Source: an uncultured Paracoccaceae bacterium (GTDB taxonomy: Bacteria; Pseudomonadota; Alphaproteobacteria; Rhodobacterales; Rhodobacteraceae). Taken from it: a stretch of DNA of 64,000 bases. The stretch lies in NCBI GenBank assembly GCA_947498985.1, contig CANMMF010000005.1, forward strand, positions 310,001-374,000. Direction: 5' to 3'. The position numbers and the translations under genes were made by a program. Position 1 is the stretch's first letter. Each line of letters opens with the position of its first letter. This document shows, in pieces, positions 26,682 through 35,073 of the stretch. The notes below the pieces were generated by a model that was not told the DNA's origin, searched no databases, and saw only the letters and a list, made by a program, of their open reading frames with translations.

Positions 26682-28090
26682 GCGGAAACGAGGTTGCCAT
26701 CATTGGCGGCGGAGTGATTGGCGGCGGCTGGGCCGCGCGGTTTGCGCTGATGGGCTGGGAGGTCCGGATCTTCGATCCCGATCCGGATGCCGCGCGCAAG
26801 ATCGACGCGGTGATGCAAGGGGCCGCGCGCGCGCTGCCGATGCTCTACGAGGCGCGCATGCCGGAACGCGGCGCGATCCGGTTTTGCGACTCGATTGCCG
26901 AGGCGGTGGCGGGCGCGCGCTATATTCAGGAGAGTGTGCCGGAGCGACTGGATCTGAAAAAGAATGTTTACCAGCAGGTTATGGCGCATTCTTCACCCGA
27001 TGCGGTGCTTGCGTCCTCAACTTCGGGCTTCACGCCCTCGCAATTGCAGGAGGGGCTCGCGCTTCCCGCGCAGCTGCTTGTCGCGCATCCGTTCAACCCG
27101 GTCTACCTGCTGCCGCTGGCAGAACTTGTGCCAAGCACTAAGACCGCGCCGGAAGCTGTTGAAGTTGCAAAGGAAATCCTGACGGAGATCGGCATGTTTC
27201 CGCTGCATGTGCGCGCGGAGATCGACGCCCATATCGCCGACCGCTTTCTGGAAGCGGTCTGGCGCGAGGCGTTATGGCTGGTCAAGGACGGCGTCGCGAC
27301 AACCGAAGAGATCGACGACGCGATCCGCTACGGGTTCGGGCTCCGCTGGGCGCAGATGGGGCTTTTCGAGACCTATCGGGTGGCCGGTGGTGAGGCGGGG
27401 ATGCGGCACTTCATGGCGCAGTTCGGACCGGCCCTGAAATGGCCCTGGACCAGGCTGATGAACGTGCCGGATTTCACCGACGAGCTGGTGGATCTCATTT
27501 CGGATCAATCGGATACGCAGTCCGGTGCGCTCTCCATCCGGGAGCTGGAGCGGCTGCGGGACGACAACCTCGTGGCGATCCTGCGCGCGCTCAAAGGGCA
27601 GGATGCCGCGGCAGGCGCGCTGATTGCGGCCCATGACGCGCGGCTGCGCGCCCCGCTTGAAGAGACGGTGCCGCTGGTCACGGTGCGGCGCATCGTGCCG
27701 TCGGACTGGGTGGATGTGAACGGGCACATGAACGAGGGGCGCTACGGGCAGGTCTTCAGCGACGCCTCCGAAGAGCTGATGGCGCATGTGGGCGCGGACA
27801 AGGCGTATATCGCCGCGGGACACAGCTATTTCACCGCCGAGACCAACATAAAGTATCTCGCGGAAACCCTTATTGCCGAAGAGATTTTCGTCGAAACGCG
27901 CGTGATGTTGGGCGAGGGCAAGAAACTGAGGCTCTGGCATGAGATGAAGCGTTCGGCGGATGGCGCGCTGCTGGCCAGTTGCGATCAGTTTCTGTTGCAT
28001 GTCTCGCTCGAGACGCGCCGTTCCTGTCCGCCTTTGACGCCTGTGGCAGCGGCTGTCGAGCGGCTGGCGCAGGCGCATCGGCAAAGCTGA
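26678..28090 (+). CDS. Carnitine 3-dehydrogenase fused to a hot-dog thioesterase
   Basis: A 470-residue two-domain protein. Residues 1-320 form a 3-hydroxyacyl-CoA-dehydrogenase-type NAD oxidoreductase: the Rossmann motif IIGGGVIGGGWAA at 8-20 and the catalytic AHPFNP with His137. Residues 330-470 form a 4-hydroxybenzoyl-CoA-thioesterase-like hot-dog domain with DVNGHMNEGRY at 346-356. The same fusion is known for L-carnitine dehydrogenase with betainyl-CoA thioesterase, which oxidises carnitine and later releases glycine betaine. The intervening dehydrocarnitine cleavage enzyme (BKACE) is not in this window. Starts at ATG 26678 by a 4-base overlap. Confidence 0.87.
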   Translation: MSGNEVAIIGGGVIGGGWAARFALMGWEVRIFDPDPDAARKIDAVMQGAARALPMLYEARMPERGAIRFCDSIAEAVAGARYIQESVPERLDLKKNVYQQVMAHSSPDAVLASSTSGFTPSQLQEGLALPAQLLVAHPFNPVYLLPLAELVPSTKTAPEAVEVAKEILTEIGMFPLHVRAEIDAHIADRFLEAVWREALWLVKDGVATTEEIDDAIRYGFGLRWAQMGLFETYRVAGGEAGMRHFMAQFGPALKWPWTRLMNVPDFTDELVDLISDQSDTQSGALSIRELERLRDDNLVAILRALKGQDAAAGALIAAHDARLRAPLEETVPLVTVRRIVPSDWVDVNGHMNEGRYGQVFSDASEELMAHVGADKAYIAAGHSYFTAETNIKYLAETLIAEEIFVETRVMLGEGKKLRLWHEMKRSADGALLASCDQFLLHVSLETRRSCPPLTPVAAAVERLAQAHRQS

Positions 28091-28121
28091 TCCGCGGCGT
28101 CGTCTCAGACCTGCGACGCGG

Positions 28122-28868
28122 TCAATAGGCATACCCCATAGCGGCTTCCTGCGCGGGATCGACCTGAGCGCGCAGGAACGCCAGATCCTCTGCCGAAACA
28201 GTGTCGGGGGTGGCCGGACGTGGCTCGACGGAGGGCAGAAATTTTGACCCAAGACGCTTCATCACCGGGCGCAGGGGGCCATCGGGTTGCGGTATGCCGA
28301 GACCCAGATGCAGATCGCCCAGGAACGTGTCAGGGGCGGCCTGAACCGCCTCCAGCCGGATGAAGATCAGCGCGCAACCTCTTTCGGTATAAGACAAAAG
28401 CCCGCTCAGCTTGGCCTGCCGCAGGGCAAAGAGATTGGCAAAAGGTCGCCCGGTCAACGGGTGCCGGTCATGTTGCAGTGGCAACCCTTCGCCGCCAAGC
28501 GTGGCCACTTGCGGGAAATAGCGCTTCCGGTCGGCGATTGTGACCCACTCCGCGCGGATAAAATCCGGAAACTCAAGCGCTTGCATGGCGGGCGGGCAAT
28601 GCCAGGGTTTGGCATGCATCGAGAGCGCCCAGGCACGCGCGTCGCGGACCACGCAGATCACCGCCACATGCGCGGGGATCGCCGTCATATGCGGAAAGCC
28701 GTGTTTCCAGCCCAGATCCTCCATCGGGCGCAGCGGGCTGTTGCGCCCGATCAGACGCTTGACGAAATTGGTGCCGGAAGAGCGCTCCCCGAACACCTGA
28801 TAGCGGGTTGGCACGGCGGGGCCGGGACGGATCAGCCAGCCTTTGTCCGGGAGGGTCAGGTGGGTCAC
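28122..28868 (-). CDS. Sulfotransferase-like protein
   Basis: About 248 residues from GTG 28868 (VTHLTLPDKGW; GGAAAGAG upstream). No ATG lies near the conserved region, so the GTG start is the best choice. FGERSSGTNFVKRLIGRN resembles the 5'-phosphosulfate loop and VAVICVVRDARAWALSMHAK the 3'-phosphate motif of PAPS-dependent sulfotransferases. The C-terminal half (LIFIRLEAVQAAPDTFLGDL) is also sulfotransferase-like. No signal peptide is seen. It is divergent from the glycosyltransferase gene 114 bases away, so both may act on a surface glycan. Confidence 0.7.
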   Translation of the reverse strand: MTHLTLPDKGWLIRPGPAVPTRYQVFGERSSGTNFVKRLIGRNSPLRPMEDLGWKHGFPHMTAIPAHVAVICVVRDARAWALSMHAKPWHCPPAMQALEFPDFIRAEWVTIADRKRYFPQVATLGGEGLPLQHDRHPLTGRPFANLFALRQAKLSGLLSYTERGCALIFIRLEAVQAAPDTFLGDLHLGLGIPQPDGPLRPVMKRLGSKFLPSVEPRPATPDTVSAEDLAFLRAQVDPAQEAAMGYAY

Positions 28869-28982
28869 AAACGCTCTTTCCTTGTCGTGGCGCCACGTTA
28901 GCGGGGCCCCGGGCAGATTACGATTCTCTTTACCGCGCGGCTGCGATAGTGTTGCGGCAAAACGAAAACGGGGCTCAGGCAG

Positions 28983-29858
28983 ATGCAATCGGTGGCGGCC
29001 GCGCTGACCATGGTGCGCGATGATGCGTTTTTTCTCAAAGCATGGCTGCGCCATTATGGCGAGATGTTCGGGCGCGAGAACTGCTACATCGTCAACCACG
29101 GGCGCGGCGAGACGGTGGCGGAGCTGGCGCAGGGCTGCAATCTGATCGGCATCCCCGGCGATCCACACCCCAATTTCGACATGAAGCGCTGGCGGATGCT
29201 CAACAACCTCGTGCAGGGGCTGCGGTGCTACTACAACCACGTGGTGGTGGGCGATGTGGACGAGCTGGTGGTGGTCGACCCGGCGGAGGGGATCTCGCTG
29301 CTCGACTATCTTGCCAAAGCGAAGATCCGTCGCAATGTCACGCCGCTGGGGCTTGAGGTGATCCACCGCGTCGAGCTGGAGCCGGAACCGATTGAGACGG
29401 ACATTATCGGGCCGCGCCGGCATGTGCGGCTGGCACCGCATTATTCCAAGCCGTGCCTTGTCTCCTCAGGGGCCAAGATCGCGCGCGGCGGGCATTTTAC
29501 CCAGTACGATCAGTTACATACGCCCGACGCGCTCTACCTCTTTCACCTCAAATTCTGCGATTTAGCGCAATATGCGCAGGTGATGGATCATCGCAACATG
29601 GTCACCGAAGAGGTGGGCGCCAGCGTCAAGGACGCAGCGATCGGGCGGCACTGGTTTTCAGAGGCCCGCGGTGAGGATCGCGCGGTGTTCGAGGCGTTTT
29701 CCGGGCTTGAGGTGAAGGAGGGGTTTGACCTCTCCTGGGTGCGCAAGCGGATGCAGCGCAGCTGGAAGCCACGGGGTGAGACCGGGTTCTGGCAGTTCGA
29801 CCGGCCGGAGTATGACGGACAATATGTGCTGCCGGAACGCTTTGTCGGGGTGATCTGA
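28983..29858 (+). CDS. Family 2-like glycosyltransferase
   Basis: A 291-residue protein of the 'glycosyltransferase family 2/92-like' group common in Rhodobacterales: AAALTMVRDDAFFLKAWLRH (residues 6-25), CYIVNHGRGETV and the nucleotide-sugar/metal motif DVDE at 91-94, followed by FHLKFCDLAQYAQVMDHRN. The fold is GT-A, with no membrane segment. The sugar donor and acceptor cannot be told from sequence. Position beside a divergent sulfotransferase suggests cell-surface polysaccharide work. Confidence 0.78.
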   Translation: MQSVAAALTMVRDDAFFLKAWLRHYGEMFGRENCYIVNHGRGETVAELAQGCNLIGIPGDPHPNFDMKRWRMLNNLVQGLRCYYNHVVVGDVDELVVVDPAEGISLLDYLAKAKIRRNVTPLGLEVIHRVELEPEPIETDIIGPRRHVRLAPHYSKPCLVSSGAKIARGGHFTQYDQLHTPDALYLFHLKFCDLAQYAQVMDHRNMVTEEVGASVKDAAIGRHWFSEARGEDRAVFEAFSGLEVKEGFDLSWVRKRMQRSWKPRGETGFWQFDRPEYDGQYVLPERFVGVI

Positions 29859-29862
29859 CCGC

Positions 29863-30738
29863 TCAGTCCTGGGTCAGGAAATCGCGCAGGGCGCGGGCCG
29901 TTTCCGCAGGCGATTGATCGGGAAAGAAATGCCCGCCCGGCATCGCGCCATGCCGCATCCGCGACAGGCGCGGGGCCCAGGTGGCGGGCACATCCATCGC
30001 TTGCGCCATCGCGCCATCGGCACCGTAAAGCACCAGCGCGGGGCAGGTGACCCGGCGGCCCAGATCCGCCGCATCATGCCCGAAATCGACGTCGAGCGCG
30101 GCGCGGTAATCGTTGCACATGGCGCGAATGCTGTCCGGATCGCGCCAGCCCTTGCGGTAGGCCTCCAGCATCTGCGGGTCGAAATCCGAAAGCTCCGCCG
30201 CGCCGAACCCCAGCAGGCAGCGCTCGAAATACGCGTCGGGATCGTGGCCGATCAGGGTTTCGGGGAACGGCGCTGGCTGGGCGAGGAAGAACCAGTGGTA
30301 ATAGGCGCGCGCGACGTCCTGCGTGAGCGTGTCGAGCAGATGATGCGTCGGCACGATGTCCATCACGCAGAGCGTGTCGACACGCTCCGCCGCGTCGAGC
30401 GCCATGCGATGCGCGGTGCGCCCGCCGCGGTCATGCCCGGCAAGGTGGAAATGGTCAAAGCCCAGATGTGTCATCAGCGCCAGCATGTCGGCGGCCATGG
30501 CGCGAAAGCTCATCTGGTCTATCTCGGCGGGTTTGGAGCTTTGACCGTAGCCGCGCAGATCCGGGGCGATGGTGGTGAATTCAGCCGCCAGCGCAGGGCC
30601 GATCCGCGCCCACATGGCGCGGTTTTGCGGAAAGCCGTGCAGCAGCAGGAGCGGCGGGCCGTCGCCGCGGATATCGCAGGCGATGGTCTGGCCGTTCACA
30701 TCGATGAGGTCGGGGGGGCGGGTCAGATCCGGGGTCAT
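29863..30738 (-). CDS. Alpha/beta hydrolase of the fluoroacetate dehalogenase type
   Basis: A 291-residue alpha/beta hydrolase with an aspartate nucleophile: GHDRGGRTAHRMALD gives Asp103. Other expected residues are Arg104 and Arg107 (carboxylate binding), Asp127 (VMDIVP), His148 and Trp149 (YYHWFF), Tyr211 (CNDYRAA) and His270 (GGHFF). This is the set that binds halide and carboxylate in characterised fluoroacetate dehalogenases, in the same order and spacing. A haloacetate dehalogenase activity is therefore likely, though epoxide-hydrolase-type relatives share part of the set. It overlaps the membrane-protein gene by four bases. Confidence 0.8.
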   Translation of the reverse strand: MTPDLTRPPDLIDVNGQTIACDIRGDGPPLLLLHGFPQNRAMWARIGPALAAEFTTIAPDLRGYGQSSKPAEIDQMSFRAMAADMLALMTHLGFDHFHLAGHDRGGRTAHRMALDAAERVDTLCVMDIVPTHHLLDTLTQDVARAYYHWFFLAQPAPFPETLIGHDPDAYFERCLLGFGAAELSDFDPQMLEAYRKGWRDPDSIRAMCNDYRAALDVDFGHDAADLGRRVTCPALVLYGADGAMAQAMDVPATWAPRLSRMRHGAMPGGHFFPDQSPAETARALRDFLTQD

Positions 30739-31265
30739 TGCCCCCGCGAGGAGACAAAGGTTGCGCCCCCGAAGTCAACCCCGGGCAGGCTGTCGGCGAC
30801 AGAGGAAGAGGCGGTCCGGATCATGCCGCGTGAGGTGTCGTCGATCATGTCGAACCCGGTATGCCAGACGGCGGTCGGGGTGTAGGCCAGCATGACCGCG
30901 CCCAGAACCCCCACGAGCAGCGGACCGGAATGGCCGCGCCGGGCGCGACTGCGGAAGAAGAACCGCATCGCGTGCACGCCCAGCATCACAATCGAGGCAA
31001 AGAGCAGCCCGGCCAGCGCCATGAAGATGTAGTCATGATACTCCGGCGGCAGGCTGCCCTGCTGCAGCGAGGATGCCAGCGTCTCGCGGCCCTGCGAGAT
31101 CGCGATCACCAGATAGGCCCATGCGAACCCCAGCAGCACCGCGCCAAGCGGGCGCTGCGCGCGGGTGTCGCGCGTCCGGCTTTGCGCTTGGTGATAGGTT
31201 GGATCGATCCGCCTGATCCGGCGGCGGAACGTGTCGTGCGAGCTGTGTCCAGATGCCTTGTCCAT
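30735..31265 (-). CDS. Three-TM membrane protein of unknown function
   Basis: A 176-residue protein with a basic cytoplasmic N-terminus (residues 1-38), membrane segments at about 40-57, 78-99 and 114-130, and a soluble C-terminal end (WHTGFDMIDDTSRGMIRTAS). I recall similar short proteins being common in Rhodobacterales, but none with known function. It precedes the dehalogenase gene with an ATGA overlap, so the two are co-translated. The triple GGAAACAATC site lies 76-127 bases upstream of its ATG. Confidence 0.68.
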   Translation of the reverse strand: MDKASGHSSHDTFRRRIRRIDPTYHQAQSRTRDTRAQRPLGAVLLGFAWAYLVIAISQGRETLASSLQQGSLPPEYHDYIFMALAGLLFASIVMLGVHAMRFFFRSRARRGHSGPLLVGVLGAVMLAYTPTAVWHTGFDMIDDTSRGMIRTASSSVADSLPGVDFGGATFVSSRGQ

Positions 31266-31340
31266 GCCACAGGTCTAGGCAGGAATTTGGTCATTCCTGT
31301 GGTCGCTTTCTTGCGGAATTCTGGCGCGGTTTTTCGCGAT

Positions 31341-31392
31341 CCGGAAACAATCTATATAATTGCGCCGGATTGTTTCCGGGTTGGAAACAATC
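31341..31392. promoter_or_regulatory. Triple GGAAACAATC site around a TATAAT box
   Basis: CCGGAAACAATC (31341-31352) is the exact inverse of GATTGTTTCCGG (31368-31379), and a third half-site GGAAACAATC stands at 31383-31392. Between the first two lies TATATAATTG with TATAAT at 31355-31360. The pattern is either an operator around a promoter in the gap between the M20 peptidase and the membrane-protein gene, or a pair of mutually exclusive RNA hairpins (31341-31379, or 31368-31392 with a five-base loop). I do not recognise the regulator. Confidence 0.6.
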
Positions 31393-31485
31393 ACCCGGAT
31401 CCTGCCGGGGGCAGCGACGCTCCTGCAGGCTCATCTTTACCTGATTTTCATATTCGTGGCGAAGAGATTCGCCCGCGCGCCGCGA

Positions 31486-32865
31486 TCAGCGCGTGATGGC
31501 GTCGAGAATGCGCGCCCAGCTGCGAATGCCCTTGTGGAAGCTTTCGAGGTCGTATTTCTCGTTCGGCGAATGGATCTGGTCATCATCCCTGGCCCAGCCC
31601 ACAAGCATCGAATCCATATCGAGGATGGTCTTGAAATAGCCCGCCACCGGGATCGACCCGCCGCAGCCGATGAAGACCGCGTCATGCCCCCATTCGGCGC
31701 CCAGAACCGCGCGGGCGGCTTCGAAGGCGGGATGGTCGGTCTGCATCTGCCCGGCGGGGCCTGTGCCGTGGTTGACGAACTCCACCGTCACGTCGGAGGG
31801 CAGCTGCGCCTGCACCCAGTCGCGGAAATGGCCCCGGATGGCGAGAGGATCCTGCCTGCCGACGAGGCGGAAGCTAATCTTGGCGCTGGCCTTTGACGGC
31901 AGCACGGTCTTGAAGCCGTCGCCCACATAGCCGCCCAGCACGCCGTTGACCTCGGCGGTGGGGCGCGACCAGATCATCTCGAGCGCGGAGCGGTCCTGTT
32001 CGCCGGCGGGCACCGCCAGACCGACATCGCCCAGAAACCTGTCGTGGTCGAAATTCAGCGCATCCCACTCCGCGGCCAGCGCTGGCTCGAGCTCCGGCAC
32101 GCCGTCGTAGAAATGCGGCACCTGGATATGGCCCTGATCGTCATGCAGGTTGGCAAGGATGCCCGAGAGCACCCGGATCGGGTTCATCGCCACGCCGCCA
32201 TACATGCCCGAATGCAGGTCCTTGTCGGGGCCGGTCAGGATGATTTCCTCCTGCAGCATACCGCGCAGCTGGGTGATGATGCCCGGCACCCGGGATTCAA
32301 AAAGCCCGGTGTCGCAGATCAGCGCGATATCGGCCTTCAGCTCATCGGCGTTCTCTTCGAGGAAGGGGATGAGAGAGGGTGAGCCCGATTCCTCCTCACC
32401 TTCGAAAAAGAAGGTGATGCGGCAGGGCAGGGCGCCGGTCTCGGCCTTCCAGGCGCGGCAGGCCTCGACAAAAGTCATCAGCTGGCCCTTGTCGTCGGAG
32501 GCGCCGCGGCCGCGGATCACCTTGCCTGTGGGTGTCTCTTCCAGCGCGGGGTCGAACGGGTCGCGGTCCCAGAGCGCCAGCGGGTCCACCGGCTGCACGT
32601 CGTAATGGCCGTAAAAAAGCACATGCGGGGAGTCGTCTGGCCCGTCCACATGCCCCACCACCATCGGATGCCCGGGCGTGGGGCGTTTGGAGGCGGTGAT
32701 CCCGAGGCTTTCCAGATCGGCGACCAGCCAGTCGGCGGCCTCGTCGCAGGGCTGCTTGTAGGCCGGATCGGTGGAGATCGACTGGATGCGCAGCAGTGCC
32801 AGCAGCCGCTCGACCGCCTCCGGCAGGTCGGCATCGATCCGGGCGAGAGTGGTGTCGAGGGTCAT
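31486..32865 (-). CDS. M20 family dipeptidase/metallopeptidase
   Basis: A 459-residue M20 zinc peptidase. Metal-binding motifs are FYGHYDVQPVDP (His and Asp), GRGASDDKGQLMTF, FFFEGEEESGSPS (general-base and metal Glu) and LICDTGLF. A dimerisation domain follows, then a final metal histidine in DDQIHSPNEKYDLE. This arrangement fits the CNDP/'succinyl-diaminopimelate-like' dipeptidase group that cuts broad dipeptides. No signal peptide, so cytosolic. The open frame continues upstream, but ATG 32865 matches the family N-terminus. Confidence 0.9.
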   Translation of the reverse strand: MTLDTTLARIDADLPEAVERLLALLRIQSISTDPAYKQPCDEAADWLVADLESLGITASKRPTPGHPMVVGHVDGPDDSPHVLFYGHYDVQPVDPLALWDRDPFDPALEETPTGKVIRGRGASDDKGQLMTFVEACRAWKAETGALPCRITFFFEGEEESGSPSLIPFLEENADELKADIALICDTGLFESRVPGIITQLRGMLQEEIILTGPDKDLHSGMYGGVAMNPIRVLSGILANLHDDQGHIQVPHFYDGVPELEPALAAEWDALNFDHDRFLGDVGLAVPAGEQDRSALEMIWSRPTAEVNGVLGGYVGDGFKTVLPSKASAKISFRLVGRQDPLAIRGHFRDWVQAQLPSDVTVEFVNHGTGPAGQMQTDHPAFEAARAVLGAEWGHDAVFIGCGGSIPVAGYFKTILDMDSMLVGWARDDDQIHSPNEKYDLESFHKGIRSWARILDAITR

Positions 32866-33019
32866 GGGCGCGGCTCCGGTCTGTGAGGTCTGGCGCGACG
32901 TTACCCGTTGCGCGGGTGGTGTCCAGTGCGCGGGAGTGCCCGGTGCGCGTGCCCGGACCTGGCGGAGCGACCGCGCGTTGGTTCCTCGCGGTGTCCGGCA
33001 GGCACCGAAACGCCCTGCG

Positions 33020-33349
33020 CTAGCCGCTGACCACCACCAGACCGACAATGACCAGACCGGCGCCGAAAGCCTGCCGCAAGTCAAAGCCTTCGCCGATGCT
33101 GAAGGCGATGCCGAGAATGAGGATGGTCTCGACCCCGAGGATCGCCACATAGAGCACCGAAAGCTCGGTCTGCCGCATCAGCACGACCTCGGCCAGAAAG
33201 GCGATGCCGAACCCCAGCACCGCCAGCACGATCCCGGTCAGAAGCCAGCCCGACGCGCAGCCTTTCATGCCCACGGTGGCGATCACGTAACCTGCGGCGG
33301 TCAGCAGAACGAGGCCGGGGGCGGAGAGCGTGGGCAAGGCAAGCTGCAT
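33020..33349 (-). CDS. SMR/DMT-like small membrane protein
   Basis: A 109-residue protein with four membrane segments and almost no loops. The third segment LSVLYVAILGVETILILGIA resembles the region of small multidrug resistance and DMT half-transporters where a conserved Glu is followed by a hydrophobic helix. The catalytic-type Glu of EmrE helix 1 is not obvious in the first segment (LVLLTAAGYVIATVGM). It may work as a dimer or with an unlinked partner. The function is uncertain; drug or amine export is a family-level guess. Confidence 0.65.
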   Translation of the reverse strand: MQLALPTLSAPGLVLLTAAGYVIATVGMKGCASGWLLTGIVLAVLGFGIAFLAEVVLMRQTELSVLYVAILGVETILILGIAFSIGEGFDLRQAFGAGLVIVGLVVVSG

Positions 33350-33554
33350 GAGGCACGTCCGTCTGCTTGGCCGTGGGCGGGGCCCACTGGCGTGTGGCGC
33401 TGAGATGAAGTTATCGCTTCGCGCGATTCGCCCGCAGTCAGGCAAACCGGACCTGCCGCCGCCGCCCGGCTGTGCCACTCTGCCGCCGGATCGGAAATGC
33501 TGTTTCCGATTTGCGCATTTTTGCAAAGGCAGGCGGGGCAGCGGCCGTCACGAC

Positions 33555-33568
33555 TTGATTCAAGTCAA
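33555..33568 (+). promoter_or_regulatory. Candidate FNR/FnrL box upstream of hemA
   Basis: TTGAT-TCAA-GTCAA differs at one base from the FNR consensus TTGAT-N4-ATCAA. It lies 155 bases before the hemA GTG. FnrL control of hemA is established in Rhodobacter sphaeroides, so the site fits known regulation. The gap 33350-33722 shows no coding sequence otherwise. Confidence 0.6.
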
Positions 33569-33579
33569 GGCTGCGACAG

Positions 33580-33594
33580 TTAGACCACGTCTAA
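33580..33594. promoter_or_regulatory. Candidate Irr-type iron control element upstream of hemA
   Basis: TTAGAC-CAC-GTCTAA is a perfect 15-bp palindrome. Read on the minus strand it is TTTAGAC-N3-GTCTAAC, close to the ICE/Irr-box consensus TTTAGAA-N3-TTCTAAA of alphaproteobacteria. It lies 11 bases after the FNR-like box. Irr regulates haem synthesis in response to haem and iron (family knowledge); the two changed bases make this a candidate only. Confidence 0.5.
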
Positions 33595-33722
33595 ATCGGT
33601 GGACAGCTTGCGGCGTGACCGTTAGCTATTCATGAAATTGAATGCGGATCTCTGCTCATCCGATCCGCATGGGGGCTGTCCTGACGGATTGCGGGCCTCC
33701 GAAGACCAAGGAGGATCCCGGG

Positions 33723-34946
33723 GTGGACTACACCGCGAAGCTGAACGAGGCCCTGACCCGTCTTCATGACGAGGGCCGTTACCGGACCTTCATCGATATC
33801 GAACGCCGGAATGGCCAGTTCCCGCACGCGACCTGGCGCAAGCCCGACGGGACCGAGCAGCCGATCACCGTGTGGTGCGGCAACGACTATCTGGGCATGG
33901 GGCAGAACCCGGTTGTGCTCGATGCGATGCACGAGGCGCTGGATGCCACCGGAGCGGGCTCGGGCGGCACGCGCAACATCTCGGGCACAACGGTCTATCA
34001 CAAACGCCTCGAGGCGGAGCTTGCGGATCTGCATGGCAAGGAGCAGGCGCTGCTTTTCACCTCGGCCTATATCGCAAATGACGCAACGTTATCCACGCTG
34101 CCCAAGCTGTTCCCGGGGCTGATCATTTATTCCGACGCGCTGAACCACGCCTCGATGATCGAGGGCATCCGCCGTAATGGCGGGGCCAAGCGGATCTTCA
34201 GGCACAACGATCTCGAGGATCTGCGCGCCAAGCTGGAAGCCGACGATCCCGCCGCGCCGAAGCTCATCGCGTTTGAGTCGATCTACTCGATGGATGGCGA
34301 TTTCGGACCGATCGAGGCGCTGTGCGATCTGGCCGACGAGTTCGGCGCGCTGACCTATATCGACGAGGTGCACGCGGTTGGCATGTACGGGCCGCGCGGC
34401 GCCGGTGTGGCCGAACGCGACCGGTTGATGCACCGCATCGACATCATCAACGGCACCCTGGCCAAGGCGTATGGCGTGATGGGCGGCTACATTGCCGCAA
34501 GTGACAAAATGTGTGACGCCATAAGGTCTTACGCGCCGGGCTTCATCTTCACCACATCGCTGCCGCCCGCCGTGGCCGCAGGCGCCGCGGCCTCCGTCGC
34601 GCATCTCAAGCGCGCGCCGGAACTGCGCGATCTGCATCAGGAACGCGCCGGCATCCTGAAGACGCGGCTCAAGGGCATGGGCCTGCCGATCATCGACCAT
34701 GGCAGCCATATCGTGCCGGTCATCGTGGGTGATCCGGTGCATACCAAACAGCTTTCCGACATGCTGCTCGACGGCTACGGGATCTACGTTCAGCCGATCA
34801 ATTATCCGACCGTGCCGCGGGGCACGGAGCGTCTGCGCTTCACCCCGTCGCCGGTCCATGGCCCGGACGAGATGGACCGCCTGGTTCATGCGATGGATGA
34901 ACTTTGGAGCCATTGTGCGCTGAATCGTGCCGAAATGAGCGCGTAA
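33723..34946 (+). CDS. hemA: 5-aminolevulinate synthase
   Basis: PLP enzyme that condenses glycine and succinyl-CoA, the first step of the C4 tetrapyrrole route. The start is GTG 33723 ([20 protein letters not shown]), with AAGGAGG at 33708-33714, eight bases upstream; the R. capsulatus enzyme begins at the same point. It has 407 residues. Key sites: [20 protein letters not shown] with Asp214 and His217, and the PLP lysine Lys248 in NGTLAKAYG. Upstream FNR-like and Irr-like sites suggest oxygen and iron/haem control. A single gene, transcribed toward the RodZ-like gene. Confidence 0.97.
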   Translation: MDYTAKLNEALTRLHDEGRYRTFIDIERRNGQFPHATWRKPDGTEQPITVWCGNDYLGMGQNPVVLDAMHEALDATGAGSGGTRNISGTTVYHKRLEAELADLHGKEQALLFTSAYIANDATLSTLPKLFPGLIIYSDALNHASMIEGIRRNGGAKRIFRHNDLEDLRAKLEADDPAAPKLIAFESIYSMDGDFGPIEALCDLADEFGALTYIDEVHAVGMYGPRGAGVAERDRLMHRIDIINGTLAKAYGVMGGYIAASDKMCDAIRSYAPGFIFTTSLPPAVAAGAAASVAHLKRAPELRDLHQERAGILKTRLKGMGLPIIDHGSHIVPVIVGDPVHTKQLSDMLLDGYGIYVQPINYPTVPRGTERLRFTPSPVHGPDEMDRLVHAMDELWSHCALNRAEMSA

Positions 34947-35073
34947 TCAGCGGATTAGCTGTAAATCTCCTTGTGATGTGTTAAGTTGCCTTCAATAACC
35001 AGCGCAGGCGAATCGTCTGCGGGATAAAAAACGAGCAGGCACGGGACATGGTTGGTATCACGGGGCAGCTGAC

